In this document: piece after piece, positions 37,629 through 50,227 of the stretch
How the letters are laid out: each line of letters begins with the position of its first letter
Position numbering within the stretch: position 1 is the first letter of the stretch
NCBI RefSeq assembly: GCF_001522865.1
Contig: NZ_LOWB01000015.1
Location: 62,001 to 126,000 of the forward strand
Direction: 5' to 3'
Source of the DNA: Burkholderia sp. TSV86
GTDB lineage: Bacteria > Pseudomonadota > Gammaproteobacteria > Burkholderiales > Burkholderiaceae
DNA length: 64,000 nucleotides
The notes under the pieces: model-generated
Databases searched by the model: none
What the model was told of the DNA's origin: nothing
The model's input: the letters and a program-made list of their open reading frames with translations, nothing else
Made by a program: the position numbers and the translations under genes

Positions 37629-38951
37629 GTGTCGAAGTTCCTTAATTCGCTGTTTGGCCGGGTGGTCGCCGCGCTGTTGATCGGCGTCGCGCTCGGCGCG
37701 TTGTTCCCGCATTTCGCGCAGTCGCTGCGGCCGTTCGGCGACGGATTCCTCAAGCTCATCAAGATGGTGATCGGGCCGATCGTGTTTTGCGTCGTTGTGC
37801 ACGGCATCGCGAACGCGGGCGATTTGAGGAAAGTCGGCCGCGTCGGGCTGAAAGCCGTCGTCTATTTCGAAGTGATGACGACGCTTGCGCTCGTGATCGG
37901 CTTGGTGCTCGCATTCGTGACGAAGCCGGGCGTCGGGATGAACATCGATCTGCACTCGCTCGATTCGGCGTCGCTCGCCGATTATGCGAAGAACGCGCAG
38001 AGCCTGAAGGATACGGCGGGCTACCTGTTGAAAATCATTCCCGACACCGCGTTCGATGCGTTCGCCAAGGGCGACATCCTGCAAATCCTGGTGTTCTCGG
38101 TGCTGTTCGGCTCGGCGCTCGCGTTGCTCGGCGACAAGGCTAAGCATGTGAACGTGCTGATCGACGAGTTCGCGCACGTGTGCTTTCGCGTGATGAGTTT
38201 CATCATCAAACTCGCGCCGCTCGGCGTGCTCGGCGCAATTGCGTTCACGACCGGCAAGTACGGCGTCGCGTCGCTCAAGCAGCTCGGCTTGCTCGTGATC
38301 GTGTTCTACGCGAGTTGCGCGGCGTTCGTCGCGATCGTGCTCGGCGCGGTGATGCGGCTCGCGGGCTTCTCGGTATTCAAGCTGATCCGCTATCTGCGCG
38401 AGGAACTGCTGATCGTGCTCGGCACCGCGTCGTCCGACGCGGTGCTGCCGCAGGTGATGCGCAAGCTCGAATGGCTGGGCGTCAAGGATTCGACGGTCGG
38501 CCTCGTGATCCCGACCGGCTATTCGTTCAACCTCGACGGCTTCTCGATTTACCTGACGCTTGCCGTGCTGTTCATCGCGCAGGCGACCAACACGCCGCTG
38601 TCGACGCACGACCTGATCGTCGTGCTTCTCGTGTCGCTGCTCACGTCGAAGGGCGCGCACGGCATTCCCGGCTCGGCGATCGTGATTCTCGCCGCGACGC
38701 TGTCGGCGATTCCGGCGCTGCCCGTGCTCGGCCTCGTGCTGATTTTGCCGGTCGACTGGTTTGTCGGCATCGCGCGGGCGTTGACGAATCTGCTCGGCAA
38801 CTGCGTTGCAACGATCATCGTCGCGGTATGGGAGCACGATATCGACAAGGCGCGCGCCACGCGCGTGTTGAATGACGAACTGCGCTATGTGCCGTCGGGC
38901 GACGAACAGCCGGACGGCCCGATCGCGCAGGGCAACGCGCCCGCGCTCTGA
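37629..38951 (+). CDS. DctA-like dicarboxylate/amino acid:cation symporter (DAACS family)
   Basis: This 440-residue inner-membrane transporter has eight or more hydrophobic segments and the two re-entrant loop motifs of the family: the serine-rich [17 protein letters not shown] and the C-terminal [13 protein letters not shown]. It is preceded by a GTG start with GGGAG nearby. The family carries C4-dicarboxylates or acidic amino acids. Its place before allantoicase and ureidoglycolate lyase, with the same regulator, suggests it may import an allantoin-pathway acid such as allantoate or ureidoglycolate; this is inference. Plain dctA is possible. Confidence 0.88.
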   Translation: MSKFLNSLFGRVVAALLIGVALGALFPHFAQSLRPFGDGFLKLIKMVIGPIVFCVVVHGIANAGDLRKVGRVGLKAVVYFEVMTTLALVIGLVLAFVTKPGVGMNIDLHSLDSASLADYAKNAQSLKDTAGYLLKIIPDTAFDAFAKGDILQILVFSVLFGSALALLGDKAKHVNVLIDEFAHVCFRVMSFIIKLAPLGVLGAIAFTTGKYGVASLKQLGLLVIVFYASCAAFVAIVLGAVMRLAGFSVFKLIRYLREELLIVLGTASSDAVLPQVMRKLEWLGVKDSTVGLVIPTGYSFNLDGFSIYLTLAVLFIAQATNTPLSTHDLIVVLLVSLLTSKGAHGIPGSAIVILAATLSAIPALPVLGLVLILPVDWFVGIARALTNLLGNCVATIIVAVWEHDIDKARATRVLNDELRYVPSGDEQPDGPIAQGNAPAL

Positions 38952-39048
38952 CGCCGCGCCGCCCGACATGGCGGCGGCGCGCCTCATGGGTTGCGCGCCG
39001 CCGCTTCGTTTTGAATGGACAAACAGCCGAACAAAGACAGGAGACGAC

Positions 39049-40059
39049 ATGGCCGCCCCGATTCTCGATCCGAACGCGCCCGCTTTCACGCGCCGCTACA
39101 TGAATCTCGCCGATCCGCGCCTGGGCGCGAAAGCGCTTTTCGCGAGCGACGAATTCTTCGCACCGAAGGAGCGAATGCTCGATCCCGAGCCGGCCGTGTT
39201 CATCCCCGGCAAGTATGACGATCACGGCAAATGGATGGATGGCTGGGAGACGCGCCGCAAGCGCACGACGGGCCACGATTTCTGCGTGATCAAGCTCGCG
39301 CGGCCGGGCGTCGTGCACGGCGTCGATCTCGATACGAGCTACTTCACCGGCAATTTCCCGCCGGCCGCGTCGATCGAGGCGTGCGTGTCGGACAACGACA
39401 CACCGTCCGACCATGCCGACTGGCACACGCTCGTACCCGCGACGACGTTGCAGGGCAATCAGCATCACTACGTCGCGGTGAGCGATCCGCGGCCGTACAC
39501 GCATCTGCGCGTGAATCTGTATCCGGACGGCGGGCTCGCACGGCTGCGCGTGTATGGCCAGCCGCAGCGCGACTGGACGCGCGCGGTGCGCGGCGAACTG
39601 GTGGATCTTGCGGCAATCGAGAACGGCGCGTATCTGGTCGCGGCGAACAACGAGCATTTCGGGCCGGCGTCGCGGATGCTGATGCCGGGGCGCGGCGCGA
39701 ACATGGGCGACGGCTGGGAAACCCGCCGCCGCCGGGAGCCCGGCAACGACTGGGCAATCGTCGCGCTGGCGCGCGCGGGTGTGATTCGCCGGGTCGAAAT
39801 TGATACGGCGCACTTCAAGGGCAATTTCCCCGACCGCTGTTCGCTGCAGGCGGCGAGCGTCGTGGGCGGCACGGACGCGTCGCTCGTCACGCAGGCAATG
39901 TTCTGGCCGACGCTGCTCGACGAGCAGCCGCTCAAGATGGACAGCATTCATACGTTCGACGCGCAGCTCGCGGTGCTCGGCCCCGTCACGCACGTGCGGC
40001 TCAACATCCATCCGGACGGTGGCGTATCGCGGCTGCGTATCTGGGGGGAACCGGCATGA
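39049..40059 (+). CDS. alc: Allantoicase
   Basis: Allantoicase hydrolyses allantoate to ureidoglycolate and urea. The 336-residue protein is built from two homologous halves; [13 protein letters not shown] with [21 protein letters not shown] is echoed by [15 protein letters not shown] and [19 protein letters not shown]. Both halves keep the FTGNFP/FKGNFP motif. AGGAG precedes the ATG at 39049; the frame is open to 38872 but that part overlaps the transporter tail. It is coupled to allA by an ATGA overlap. Confidence 0.93.
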   Translation: MAAPILDPNAPAFTRRYMNLADPRLGAKALFASDEFFAPKERMLDPEPAVFIPGKYDDHGKWMDGWETRRKRTTGHDFCVIKLARPGVVHGVDLDTSYFTGNFPPAASIEACVSDNDTPSDHADWHTLVPATTLQGNQHHYVAVSDPRPYTHLRVNLYPDGGLARLRVYGQPQRDWTRAVRGELVDLAAIENGAYLVAANNEHFGPASRMLMPGRGANMGDGWETRRRREPGNDWAIVALARAGVIRRVEIDTAHFKGNFPDRCSLQAASVVGGTDASLVTQAMFWPTLLDEQPLKMDSIHTFDAQLAVLGPVTHVRLNIHPDGGVSRLRIWGEPA

Positions 40060-40598
40060 CGCAGGCGTGCATGGACAGACTGCATACGTTGCGTGTCGAG
40101 CCGCTCACGCGCGACGCGTTCGCGCCGTTCGGCGATGTGATCCAACTCGACGGCGCGCGCCGTTTCCTGATCAACGGCGGCACGACCGAGCGCTTTCACG
40201 ATCTCGCGTCGGTCGACGTTGGCGACGCGCACGGGCGGCCGCTCATCAGCGTGTTCCGCGCACAGCCGCGCGCATGGCCGGTCGAGATCGACATGATGGA
40301 GCGCCATCCGCTCGGCAGCCAGGCGTTCATTCCGCTTGCGTCCGTTGTCCGCTATCTGCTCGTGGTCGCGCCGGCTGGCGAATTCGACCCGGCGCGGATG
40401 CGCGCGTTTGTTGCGCAGCGCGGGCAGGGCGTCAATTACGCGAAAGGCGTCTGGCACCATCCGCTGCTCGCGCTCGACGCGGTGAGCGATTTCATCGTGG
40501 TCGACCGTGGCGGCGAACAGCCGAATTGCGACGAGATTTTGCTTGGCGCCCGGTGGCGGTTGATCGATGACAGCGAACCGATGCGTGTCGTCGCGTAA
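40056..40598 (+). CDS. allA: Ureidoglycolate lyase
   Basis: AllA splits ureidoglycolate into glyoxylate and urea, completing nitrogen release from purines. The 180-residue cupin-fold protein shows [38 protein letters not shown], and [16 protein letters not shown], in line with the family. It starts with the ATGA overlap of the alc stop. Earlier steps (urate oxidase, allantoinase) are absent here and must be elsewhere. Confidence 0.93.
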   Translation: MTQACMDRLHTLRVEPLTRDAFAPFGDVIQLDGARRFLINGGTTERFHDLASVDVGDAHGRPLISVFRAQPRAWPVEIDMMERHPLGSQAFIPLASVVRYLLVVAPAGEFDPARMRAFVAQRGQGVNYAKGVWHHPLLALDAVSDFIVVDRGGEQPNCDEILLGARWRLIDDSEPMRVVA

Positions 40599-41053
40599 CG
40601 CTTGCTTGCCGTCGCGCGCCAGGCGTTGACGGGTGCATCAGCCGGAGCGAGTCCGGCACGGGCCGCGCGGCACGATTTCCGTGCAGCACGGGCCGCACGT
40701 CCGGCCGCGGGCTGGCGCTGCGCGTGCGCTCATCCGGCCCCCACGCGCGGCCAGCCGTGGCCGTCGAAAGGCCGAGACCCTTAAGCTGCGCACCGGGCCG
40801 GCAGGCGTGAGACGCCGGGAAGCGGCTACCGTGAGCAGGGGGCAGGGGCACGAAATTGAACAGGCTGAACAGGCGCACGGCGCATGCTGCTGCGCTCGCG
40901 GGCGGCGGCTGGCCCGGTCCGAGCCGAAATTCGCACGGGGCATCCAACCGGCATGGCGCGGCGCGCGGACAATCCGCAAAAAAGTGCCCAGATCCGGCGG
41001 CGGCAAAATCCGCCGATGCACAAACTTCCGCAAGCAGGCCGTGCCCCGTCGAA
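40599..41053. other. Gene-free interval between allA and fur
   Basis: The 455-bp interval is GC-rich and holds only overlapping open frames without motif, ribosome site or family similarity on either strand. I see no RNA gene in it. Confidence 0.6.
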
Positions 41054-41086
41054 CAAAGGCCCGGCGAGCTTGCGCCTGCCGGGCCT
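41054..41086 (-). terminator. Intrinsic terminator downstream of fur
   Basis: On the minus strand, a 9-bp perfect stem (AGGCCCGGC/GCCGGGCCT) precedes a short TTGTT tract. It lies 50 bp past the fur stop and probably ends that transcript. Confidence 0.6.
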
Positions 41087-41135
41087 ATGCGATCTGCTTG
41101 CGCGGAAAAACACGCGCAGCGCGGCCGGTGCCGCG

Positions 41136-41576
41136 TCAGTGCTTGCCTTCGTGCTTGCGGTGTGGGCAATTTTCCGTTTTGCACGAACCGTACATCGCGA
41201 GCGAATGCTCTTGCAGCTTGAAGCCGCGTTCCTTCGCAATCATCTGCTGGCGGCTTTCGATCTCGGCGTCGAAGAATTCCTCGACGCGGCCGCAGTCGAG
41301 ACAAACCAGGTGATCGTGGTGCGAGCCTTCGTTCAGCTCGAACACGGCCTTGCCGGATTCGAAGTTGCTGCGCGACAGCAGGCCCGCCTGCTCGAACTGG
41401 GTGAGCACGCGGTAGACGGTCGCAAGGCCGATGTCGAGTTCCTCATGCAGCAGGTTGCGATAGACGTCTTCGGCCGTCAGATGGCGCACCGGGCTCTGCT
41501 GGAAAATTTCGAGAATTTTGAGGCGCGGTAGGGTGGCCTTGAGCCCGATATTCTTGAGATCGGTCGGATTGGTCAT
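41136..41576 (-). CDS. fur: Ferric uptake regulator
   Basis: Fur is the iron-sensing repressor. The 146-residue protein has an N-terminal winged helix ([27 protein letters not shown], recognition region [16 protein letters not shown]) and a dimerisation domain with metal ligands His86, His87, Asp88 and His89. CLDC (Cys92, Cys95) and CKTENC (Cys132, Cys137) form the structural zinc site. It is divergent from bamE, an arrangement seen also in Pseudomonas, and may regulate itself. Confidence 0.97.
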   Translation of the reverse strand: MTNPTDLKNIGLKATLPRLKILEIFQQSPVRHLTAEDVYRNLLHEELDIGLATVYRVLTQFEQAGLLSRSNFESGKAVFELNEGSHHDHLVCLDCGRVEEFFDAEIESRQQMIAKERGFKLQEHSLAMYGSCKTENCPHRKHEGKH

Positions 41577-41732
41577 GGCTAGGCGTCCCTAGAGTACAAT
41601 GCTGAGCTTCAATAGTACCGGCTTTTTGCCATTTAGGTCACCTTCGACATCTATTCGCGCGCGGCCTGCGCCATGGCCGGCACGGTGAGGGAAATGATTC
41701 CAAGATCTCTTTTGCAACTTCAGAGGAGCCGC

Positions 41733-42545
41733 ATGCGAAGCGCTGTCATCGCTGCTGCCGCCGTCGCCGGATTGGCTGCCTGCTCGTCTTATGACAGCTT
41801 GACGCAACGGGTCGCGCAAAGCATCACACCGTATCGGATTACCGTCGTCCAGGGTAATTTCGTGTCGCAGGAAATGGCGTCGCAACTGCAGGCCGGCATG
41901 TCGCGTGACCAGGTGCGCGCGTTGCTCGGCACGCCGCTGCTGACCGACGTGTTCCACGCGGATCGCTGGGACTACTTGTTCTATTTCAAGCGCGGCTCGA
42001 CCTCGGTCGTCCAGCAGCGCGACCTCGTGCTGAATTTCGCGAACGATCGGCTCGTGAGCTGGACCGGCGCGGATAATCTGCCGTCCGAACTTGACCTGCT
42101 TGCCGATATCGACGGCGACAGGCGCGGCAAGAAGGCGAAAAAGGCGGCGCAGGCCGCAGCTAGCTCGGCCGAGGCCGCGTCGCAGGCCGCCGCTGCGGCC
42201 ACCGCCTCGGCCGCTGCCGCCGTGCCGGCCCCGGAGCCGGCTGCGGACGCCGCGCCGGCGCATGCCGATGCGGGCACGGCGGCCGGGCAGCCGGCGCTGG
42301 ACAGCGGCGCGAACGAACAGGCCGCGCGCGCGGCAAACCGGGCGACCGCGCAGGTGTCCGGCCAGGGCGGCGCGTCCGTGCGGTTCCGTCCGTCCGCACA
42401 GGCGGCGCCGAGCGCGCCGACGCCTGGGGGCCAGCCGCCCGGCGCGAGCCCTGCGATCCAGCCGCAGTTCCAGTTCCACCGTCCGCCGCAGCGGCCCGCG
42501 CCGGGCGCGGGCGACGCCGTCGGCCCGCAGGAAACGGGCAACTGA
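41733..42545 (+). CDS. bamE: Outer-membrane assembly lipoprotein BamE with an extended low-complexity tail
   Basis: BamE (OmlA/SmpA) is a small lipoprotein of the outer-membrane protein assembly complex. The signal peptide ends in the lipobox LAAC (about residue 17). The conserved BamE core covers about residues 20-115: ITPYRITVVQGNFVSQEMASQLQAGMSRDQVRALLGTPLLTD and WDYLFYFKRG. The remaining 150 residues are Ala/Pro/Gln-rich and are not part of the typical E. coli protein (about 113 residues). GAGGAG precedes the ATG at 41733. It is divergent from fur. Confidence 0.92.
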   Translation: MRSAVIAAAAVAGLAACSSYDSLTQRVAQSITPYRITVVQGNFVSQEMASQLQAGMSRDQVRALLGTPLLTDVFHADRWDYLFYFKRGSTSVVQQRDLVLNFANDRLVSWTGADNLPSELDLLADIDGDRRGKKAKKAAQAAASSAEAASQAAAAATASAAAAVPAPEPAADAAPAHADAGTAAGQPALDSGANEQAARAANRATAQVSGQGGASVRFRPSAQAAPSAPTPGGQPPGASPAIQPQFQFHRPPQRPAPGAGDAVGPQETGN

Positions 42546-42566
42546 GCCGGCCTTTCCAGTCAAACA

Positions 42567-42594
42567 GGGCGGCGTGCGCCGCCCGTTCTTTATT
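42567..42594 (+). terminator. Rho-independent terminator after bamE
   Basis: GGGCGGCG, a TG loop and CGCCGCCC are followed by GTTCTTTATT. It separates bamE from dapB. Confidence 0.65.
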
Positions 42595-42609
42595 CGTAGC
42601 AGGTAGCGC

Positions 42610-43416
42610 ATGTCGTCCATGAAGATTGCGATTGCAGGCGCATCGGGCCGGATGGGCCGGATGCTGATCGAAGCGGTGCTCGACGCGCCCGACGCGACGC
42701 TCGTCGGCGCGCTCGATCGCGTGGGCTCCGAGCAGCTCGGCCAGGACGCGGGCGCGTTTCTCGGCAAGCAAACCGGGGTGACGCTCACCGACGATATCGA
42801 GCGCGTTTTCGTCGACGCCGATTATCTGATCGACTTCACCCGCCCGGAAGGCACGCTCGCGCATGTCGAGGCGGCGCTGCGCCACCGCGTGAAGCTCGTG
42901 ATCGGCACCACGGGTTTCAGCGAACCGCAGAAGGCGCAGCTTCGCGCGGCGGGCGAGCGGATCGCCGTGATGTTTTCGGCGAACATGAGCGTCGGCGTGA
43001 ATGTCACGCTGAAGCTGCTCGAGTTCGCGGCGAAGCACTTCTCGCACGGCTACGACATCGAGATCGTCGAGGCGCATCATCGGCACAAGGTCGATGCGCC
43101 GTCCGGCACCGCGCTGATGATGGGCGAGGCGGTGGCGGGCGCGCTCGGGCGCTCGCTGGCCGATTGCGCGGTGTACGGCCGCCACGGCGTGACGGGCGAG
43201 CGCGATCCGTCGACGATCGGCTTCTCGGCGATTCGCGGCGGCGATATCGTCGGTGACCACACGGTGCTGTTCGCCGGCACCGGCGAGCGCATCGAGATCA
43301 CGCACAAATCGGCGAGCCGGGTTTCCTATGCGCAGGGCGCGCTGCGCGCCGCGCGCTTCCTCGCCGGCCATGACGCCGGTTTCTTCGATATGCAGGACGT
43401 GCTCGGCCTGCGCTGA
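42610..43416 (+). CDS. dapB: 4-hydroxy-tetrahydrodipicolinate reductase
   Basis: DapB acts in lysine and meso-DAP synthesis using NAD(P)H. The 268-residue protein shows the dinucleotide loop IAGASGRMG (residues 8-16), [14 protein letters not shown] and the catalytic block [16 protein letters not shown] with the active His and Lys. Ends in the family-typical [11 protein letters not shown] start at 42619 (three residues shorter) is also possible. It links to the peptidoglycan gene set elsewhere in the window (mpl, mtgA). Confidence 0.96.
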   Translation: MSSMKIAIAGASGRMGRMLIEAVLDAPDATLVGALDRVGSEQLGQDAGAFLGKQTGVTLTDDIERVFVDADYLIDFTRPEGTLAHVEAALRHRVKLVIGTTGFSEPQKAQLRAAGERIAVMFSANMSVGVNVTLKLLEFAAKHFSHGYDIEIVEAHHRHKVDAPSGTALMMGEAVAGALGRSLADCAVYGRHGVTGERDPSTIGFSAIRGGDIVGDHTVLFAGTGERIEITHKSASRVSYAQGALRAARFLAGHDAGFFDMQDVLGLR

Positions 43417-43453
43417 GCGCCTGCCGTAAGCACCGCCCGTACCGAGCGCATCG

Positions 43454-44161
43454 ATGGCGATCTCCACTCCGACCGGCATCCTGCACTACCTTGAAAGCGG
43501 CGACGCCGTCACGCATGCGGTTGCTTACGTGCTGCTCGCGATGTCGATTGCGAGCTGGTGTTTTCTGCTCGTGAAGGCGTGGCTGCTGGTGCGCGCGAAA
43601 CGTCAGGCGCCCGCCGCGCTCGCCGCGTTCTGGCGGGCGGCGACGCTCGATGAGGGGGTAGCCGCGCTGCGCGCGGCCGACAAGGAGCGCGTGTTCGTGC
43701 CGCTTGCGCAGGCCGCGCGCGATGCCGACGCCATCCCGGATACCGGGCCGCGCACGCTTGCCGCCCGCGTCGAGCGCGGCGAGCGGATATTGCGCTCGTT
43801 GCGTGCCGCGTTGCGCACGTCGCAGCGGCGGCTCGAATTCGGCCAGGTGCTGCTCGCGTCGATCGGCAGCACGGCGCCGTTCGTCGGTCTGCTCGGCACG
43901 GTCTGGGGGATCTATCACGCGCTCGGCAGCATCGCGGCGAGCGGGCAGGCGCAGATCGAGAACGTGGCCGGCCCAGTGGGCGAGGCGCTCATCATGACGG
44001 CGTTCGGCCTTGTCGTCGCGATTCCGGCGGTGCTTGCGTACAACATTCTCGGCCGGCTCGTGCGGCAACTCGTCGAGGAGCTGGACGGCTTCGCGCGCGA
44101 TCTGCATGTGTTCGTTTGCGGCGAATCGGCTGGGCAGCCGGTTGCGCGACGGGCTTCGTAG
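43454..44161 (+). CDS. exbB: ExbB/TolQ/MotA-family proton channel protein
   Basis: ExbB with ExbD forms the proton-driven motor that energises TonB-dependent uptake. The 235-residue protein has three membrane helices: residues 22-42, and then about 135-157 and 175-198, with the conserved GSTAPFVGLLGTVWGIYHAL and GEALIMTAFGLVVAIPAVLAYN. The ATG at 43454 fits the N-terminus of this family. It lies 37 bp after dapB and 243 bp before exbD, which is a longer gap than usual. TolQ is excluded because no tol genes are nearby, though the family is shared. Confidence 0.87.
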   Translation: MAISTPTGILHYLESGDAVTHAVAYVLLAMSIASWCFLLVKAWLLVRAKRQAPAALAAFWRAATLDEGVAALRAADKERVFVPLAQAARDADAIPDTGPRTLAARVERGERILRSLRAALRTSQRRLEFGQVLLASIGSTAPFVGLLGTVWGIYHALGSIAASGQAQIENVAGPVGEALIMTAFGLVVAIPAVLAYNILGRLVRQLVEELDGFARDLHVFVCGESAGQPVARRAS

Positions 44162-44404
44162 CCTTTGTTTCGCAGTCTGCCGCTGCCTCTTTCGCAGCCG
44201 GTTCCGTAGCAGGCTTTTACACGGCCGGGTGCGGCGGATTCCGCCAGCTGCGTTCGGTTGCGCCGATAGGCGCGCGCAGGGCGGCTGCGGCAAAGGGGCG
44301 CGAGGCGCGCGGCGACGGTGTCGGTCGCCGCGATTCGCCGGCGCGGCATGGCGCAACAGGCATTCAACGCATTTCACGCATTCGATCCGGCAACGGAGGG
44401 CAAT

Positions 44405-44893
44405 ATGGCGTTCGGCGGACTCGACCATCAGCAGACCTCGCAACCGATGGCGGACATCAACATGACGCCGCTCATCGACGTGATGCTCGTTCTGCTTGTC
44501 ATCTTCATCATCACCGCGCCGCTTCTCACGCACGCGATCCGGCTCGATTTGCCGAAAGTCGCGGCGGCGCCCGCGCGCGATACGCCGCAAACCATCACGC
44601 TGTCGATCGACGCGGCGGGCAGGCTGTACTGGAACGACGAGCCGATCGCGTTCGGCGCGCTGGCCGCGCGCTTGCGCGACGCGGCGTCGGGCGGCAAGGA
44701 CCCGCAGCTGCATCTGCGCGCCGCGCGTGACACCCGCTACGATGCGATCGCGCAGGTGATGGGTGCCGCGCAGCAGGCGGGCATCGCGCGCATCGGCTTC
44801 GTGACCGATTCGCCCAAGCCGGACGGGGCGCCGGCCGCGGGGCAGCCTGCGAGGCCAGCGGCGGAGCCGGCCGCGCTTGCGGTGCCGCACTGA
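44405..44893 (+). CDS. exbD: ExbD/TolR-family biopolymer transport protein
   Basis: The 162-residue partner of ExbB has one membrane helix (about 22-42) with the proton-carrying aspartate in MADINMTPLIDVMLVLLVIF. The periplasmic domain includes ITLSIDAAGRLYWNDEPI and LHLRAARDTRYDAIAQVMGAAQQAGIARIGFVT. The ATG at 44405 is preceded by GGAGG. The last 20 residues are Pro/Ala-rich. No tonB gene lies next to it. The spacing to exbB suggests possible separate translation. Confidence 0.88.
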   Translation: MAFGGLDHQQTSQPMADINMTPLIDVMLVLLVIFIITAPLLTHAIRLDLPKVAAAPARDTPQTITLSIDAAGRLYWNDEPIAFGALAARLRDAASGGKDPQLHLRAARDTRYDAIAQVMGAAQQAGIARIGFVTDSPKPDGAPAAGQPARPAAEPAALAVPH

Positions 44894-47994
<3,101 letters not shown>

Positions 47995-48055
47995 CGGCGC
48001 CCGGTGTCGGTCCGGTGTCGTTTAGCGGCGCATGGTGAATCAGCAAGGAGCGAAG

Positions 48056-48607
48056 GTGATCCGCAGATCGTTTTTGATGCTCGTGGGCAGCGCGGTGTTG
48101 TTGTCGGCGTGCGGTTTCAAGTTGCGCGGGCAGCAGGACTATGCGTTCAAGCGCCTGTACATCGTGGGCGGGCCGCCCGCCGCGGCGGCGCGGCTCACGC
48201 GTCTCGTCGAGGGAGGCAGCGACACGAAGATCGTCAAGTCGCCTGACGACGCCGACGCGGTGCTGAACCTCGCCGAAGCGCAGAGCCAGGGCACGCTCAC
48301 GCTCGACCGTTACGGCGTGGTACAGGAGTATCAGCTCAACTACACGCTCAACTACACGCTTTTGGGCAAGGACGGCACGGCGCTGATTCCGCCGAGCGTC
48401 ATCGCGCTGAACCGCGCGATGACGTACAGCCCGCAATATACGAACGCGAAGTCGCAGGAAGCCGAGATCTTGTACGCGGACATGCGCAACGATGCGATCG
48501 ACCAACTGATGCGGCGTCTGGCGATCGTGCGCACGCTGAATCCGGAGCCGGGTCAGGGCGTGCCGGCCGTCTGGCCGCGCGCGCCGCTGCCGCCGCCGCC
48601 GCTGTGA
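48056..48607 (+). CDS. lptE: LPS-assembly lipoprotein LptE
   Basis: LptE is the lipoprotein plug of the LptD outer-membrane LPS translocon. From GTG 48056 the protein has 183 residues, with a signal peptide ending LLSAC (lipobox) and the mature start CGFKLRGQ, the family hallmark (CGF.LRG). The chosen GTG follows GGAG at 6 bp; an ATG at 48032 adds eight residues but has no ribosome site. NYTLNYTLLGKDGTALIPP is the conserved core. It lies 61 bp after leuS. Confidence 0.92.
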   Translation: MIRRSFLMLVGSAVLLSACGFKLRGQQDYAFKRLYIVGGPPAAAARLTRLVEGGSDTKIVKSPDDADAVLNLAEAQSQGTLTLDRYGVVQEYQLNYTLNYTLLGKDGTALIPPSVIALNRAMTYSPQYTNAKSQEAEILYADMRNDAIDQLMRRLAIVRTLNPEPGQGVPAVWPRAPLPPPPL

Positions 48608-48652
48608 TCGGCCGCGTTCGCCGTTTCGTTTTCATCGATAGGCGCGTAACCG

Positions 48653-49741
48653 ATGCAATTGCGACTTGACGCATTAGAGCCGCATCTGGCGAAAGGGCTC
48701 GCCGGCTTGTACGCCGTGTACGGCGACGAGCCGCTGCTCGTGCAGGAGGCCTGCGACCGGATTCGCGCGGCCGCGCGCGCGGCGGGCTTCGTCGAGCGTT
48801 CGGTGCATACCGTCGAGCGGGGCTTTGACTGGAGCGTGCTGATCGGCGCGAGCCAGGCGATGTCGCTGTTCGGCGACCGGCAGCTCGTCGAGCTGCGGAT
48901 TCCGTCCGGCAAGCCGGGCAAGGACGGCGCCGATGCGCTGAAAACGCTCGCCGGCGCGCACAATCCCGATACGCTGATGCTCGTTACGCTGCCGCGGCTC
49001 GATGCGGCGACGCAGAAATCCGCGTGGTTCACCGCGCTCGCGAATGCGGGCGTTGCGATCAAGATCGATCCGGTCGATCGCGCGCAATTGCCGAAATGGA
49101 TTGGCGAGCGGCTCGCACTGCAAGGTCAGCGGGTCGCGGCGGGCGACGACGGGCGGCGCGCGCTCGCATTCGTTGCCGAGCGTGTCGAAGGCAACCTGCT
49201 GGCCGCGCATCAGGAAATCCAGAAGCTCGGTTTGCTTTATCCGGCGGGCGTGCTCACGTTCGAGCAGATCCATGACGCGGTGCTGAACGTCGCGCGCTAT
49301 GACGTATTCAAGCTCAACGAGGCGATGCTCGCGGGCGACGCCGCGCGGCTCGCGCGGATGATCGACGGCCTGAAGGGAGAGGGCGAGGCGCTGGTGCTCG
49401 TGTTATGGGCGCTCGTCGACGAGTTGCGCACGCTGCTCCGGATCAAGCGCGGCGTCGCGGCCGGCAAGCCGCTCGCGACGCTCGTGCGCGAGAATCGCGT
49501 CTGGGGGCCGCGCGAGCGGCTCGTCGGGCCGGCGCTGGCGCGCGTGTCCGAGGCGGCGCTCGAGCAGGCGCTCGCGTTTGCCGCGCGGCTCGACCGGCAG
49601 GTCAAGGGGCTTGCCGCGGTGCCGCGCGGCCGCGCGCATGGCGAGCCGCCGCCTGACCCCTGGGACGGGCTGTTCCAGCTTGCGATGACGGTGGCGCGCG
49701 CGGGCGGGCCCGGTGGCGATACGCCGCGCCGGGCCGGCTGA
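48653..49741 (+). CDS. holA: DNA polymerase III delta subunit
   Basis: HolA opens the sliding clamp as part of the clamp loader. The 362-residue protein shows GLYAVYGDEPLLVQEACDRIR, TVERGFDWSVL, the structural stretch LFGDRQLVELRIPSGKPG and LAAHQEIQKLGLL, as in the delta family. The C-terminal collar domain follows, ending DPWDGLFQLAMTVARA. Its 46-bp spacing to lptE agrees with a leuS-lptE-holA operon. Confidence 0.93.
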   Translation: MQLRLDALEPHLAKGLAGLYAVYGDEPLLVQEACDRIRAAARAAGFVERSVHTVERGFDWSVLIGASQAMSLFGDRQLVELRIPSGKPGKDGADALKTLAGAHNPDTLMLVTLPRLDAATQKSAWFTALANAGVAIKIDPVDRAQLPKWIGERLALQGQRVAAGDDGRRALAFVAERVEGNLLAAHQEIQKLGLLYPAGVLTFEQIHDAVLNVARYDVFKLNEAMLAGDAARLARMIDGLKGEGEALVLVLWALVDELRTLLRIKRGVAAGKPLATLVRENRVWGPRERLVGPALARVSEAALEQALAFAARLDRQVKGLAAVPRGRAHGEPPPDPWDGLFQLAMTVARAGGPGGDTPRRAG

Positions 49742-50227
49742 GCGGGCTTGCGCGCGGGCGCTTACAATCGAGCGATCGCGGCGAGCGTGACAGTAGCGGC
49801 GCGCGGCACATGGATGAACATTGTGCGGGGCGGCGGGAGTGCGTCTGGCGCGGCACGGGATGGATGTTGGTGCGCCATCCCGCTTCGGCGCGATCGCGCG
49901 ATATGGCTGGTTCGGCGCCGGTCGCGCGGCAATCCGTGCGTCGATCTGGCGGCGCGGCGCGTTGGCAAGCGCCGGCGGAACGGCCTTTTGCGCTGGCTCA
50001 TTTCGCAGCGGCGGCGGACGCCGGTCCGGCACCGATGACGCGGCATCGCGCGCAGCGATCCGGCGGCGCGACGTGACGCAACAGTACAGGCCATCGGCGT
50101 GCCCGTTCATCGCCGGGGTGAGCTGCGGTTCGCGCGCGAGCCGCGGCATTCAGCGTTTCACGCCACATGGTTTTTCCGACAATGTTTTTGCCGCTCGATA
50201 CGGGCGGCTTGCATGGCGAGTCTCATG
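49742..50227. other. Gap between holA and proA without a supported gene
   Basis: The 486-bp interval is GC-rich and holds only overlapping open frames with low-complexity translations. A proA promoter must lie near its right end; I see no consensus one. Confidence 0.6.

Noticed and set aside
40599..41053. Protein-coding genes in the allA-fur interval
   Set aside because: Open frames are long only because of GC content; translations are Arg/Ala-rich and unlike known proteins.
49742..50227. A gene between holA and proA
   Set aside because: Several overlapping frames on both strands with low-complexity translations and no family features.
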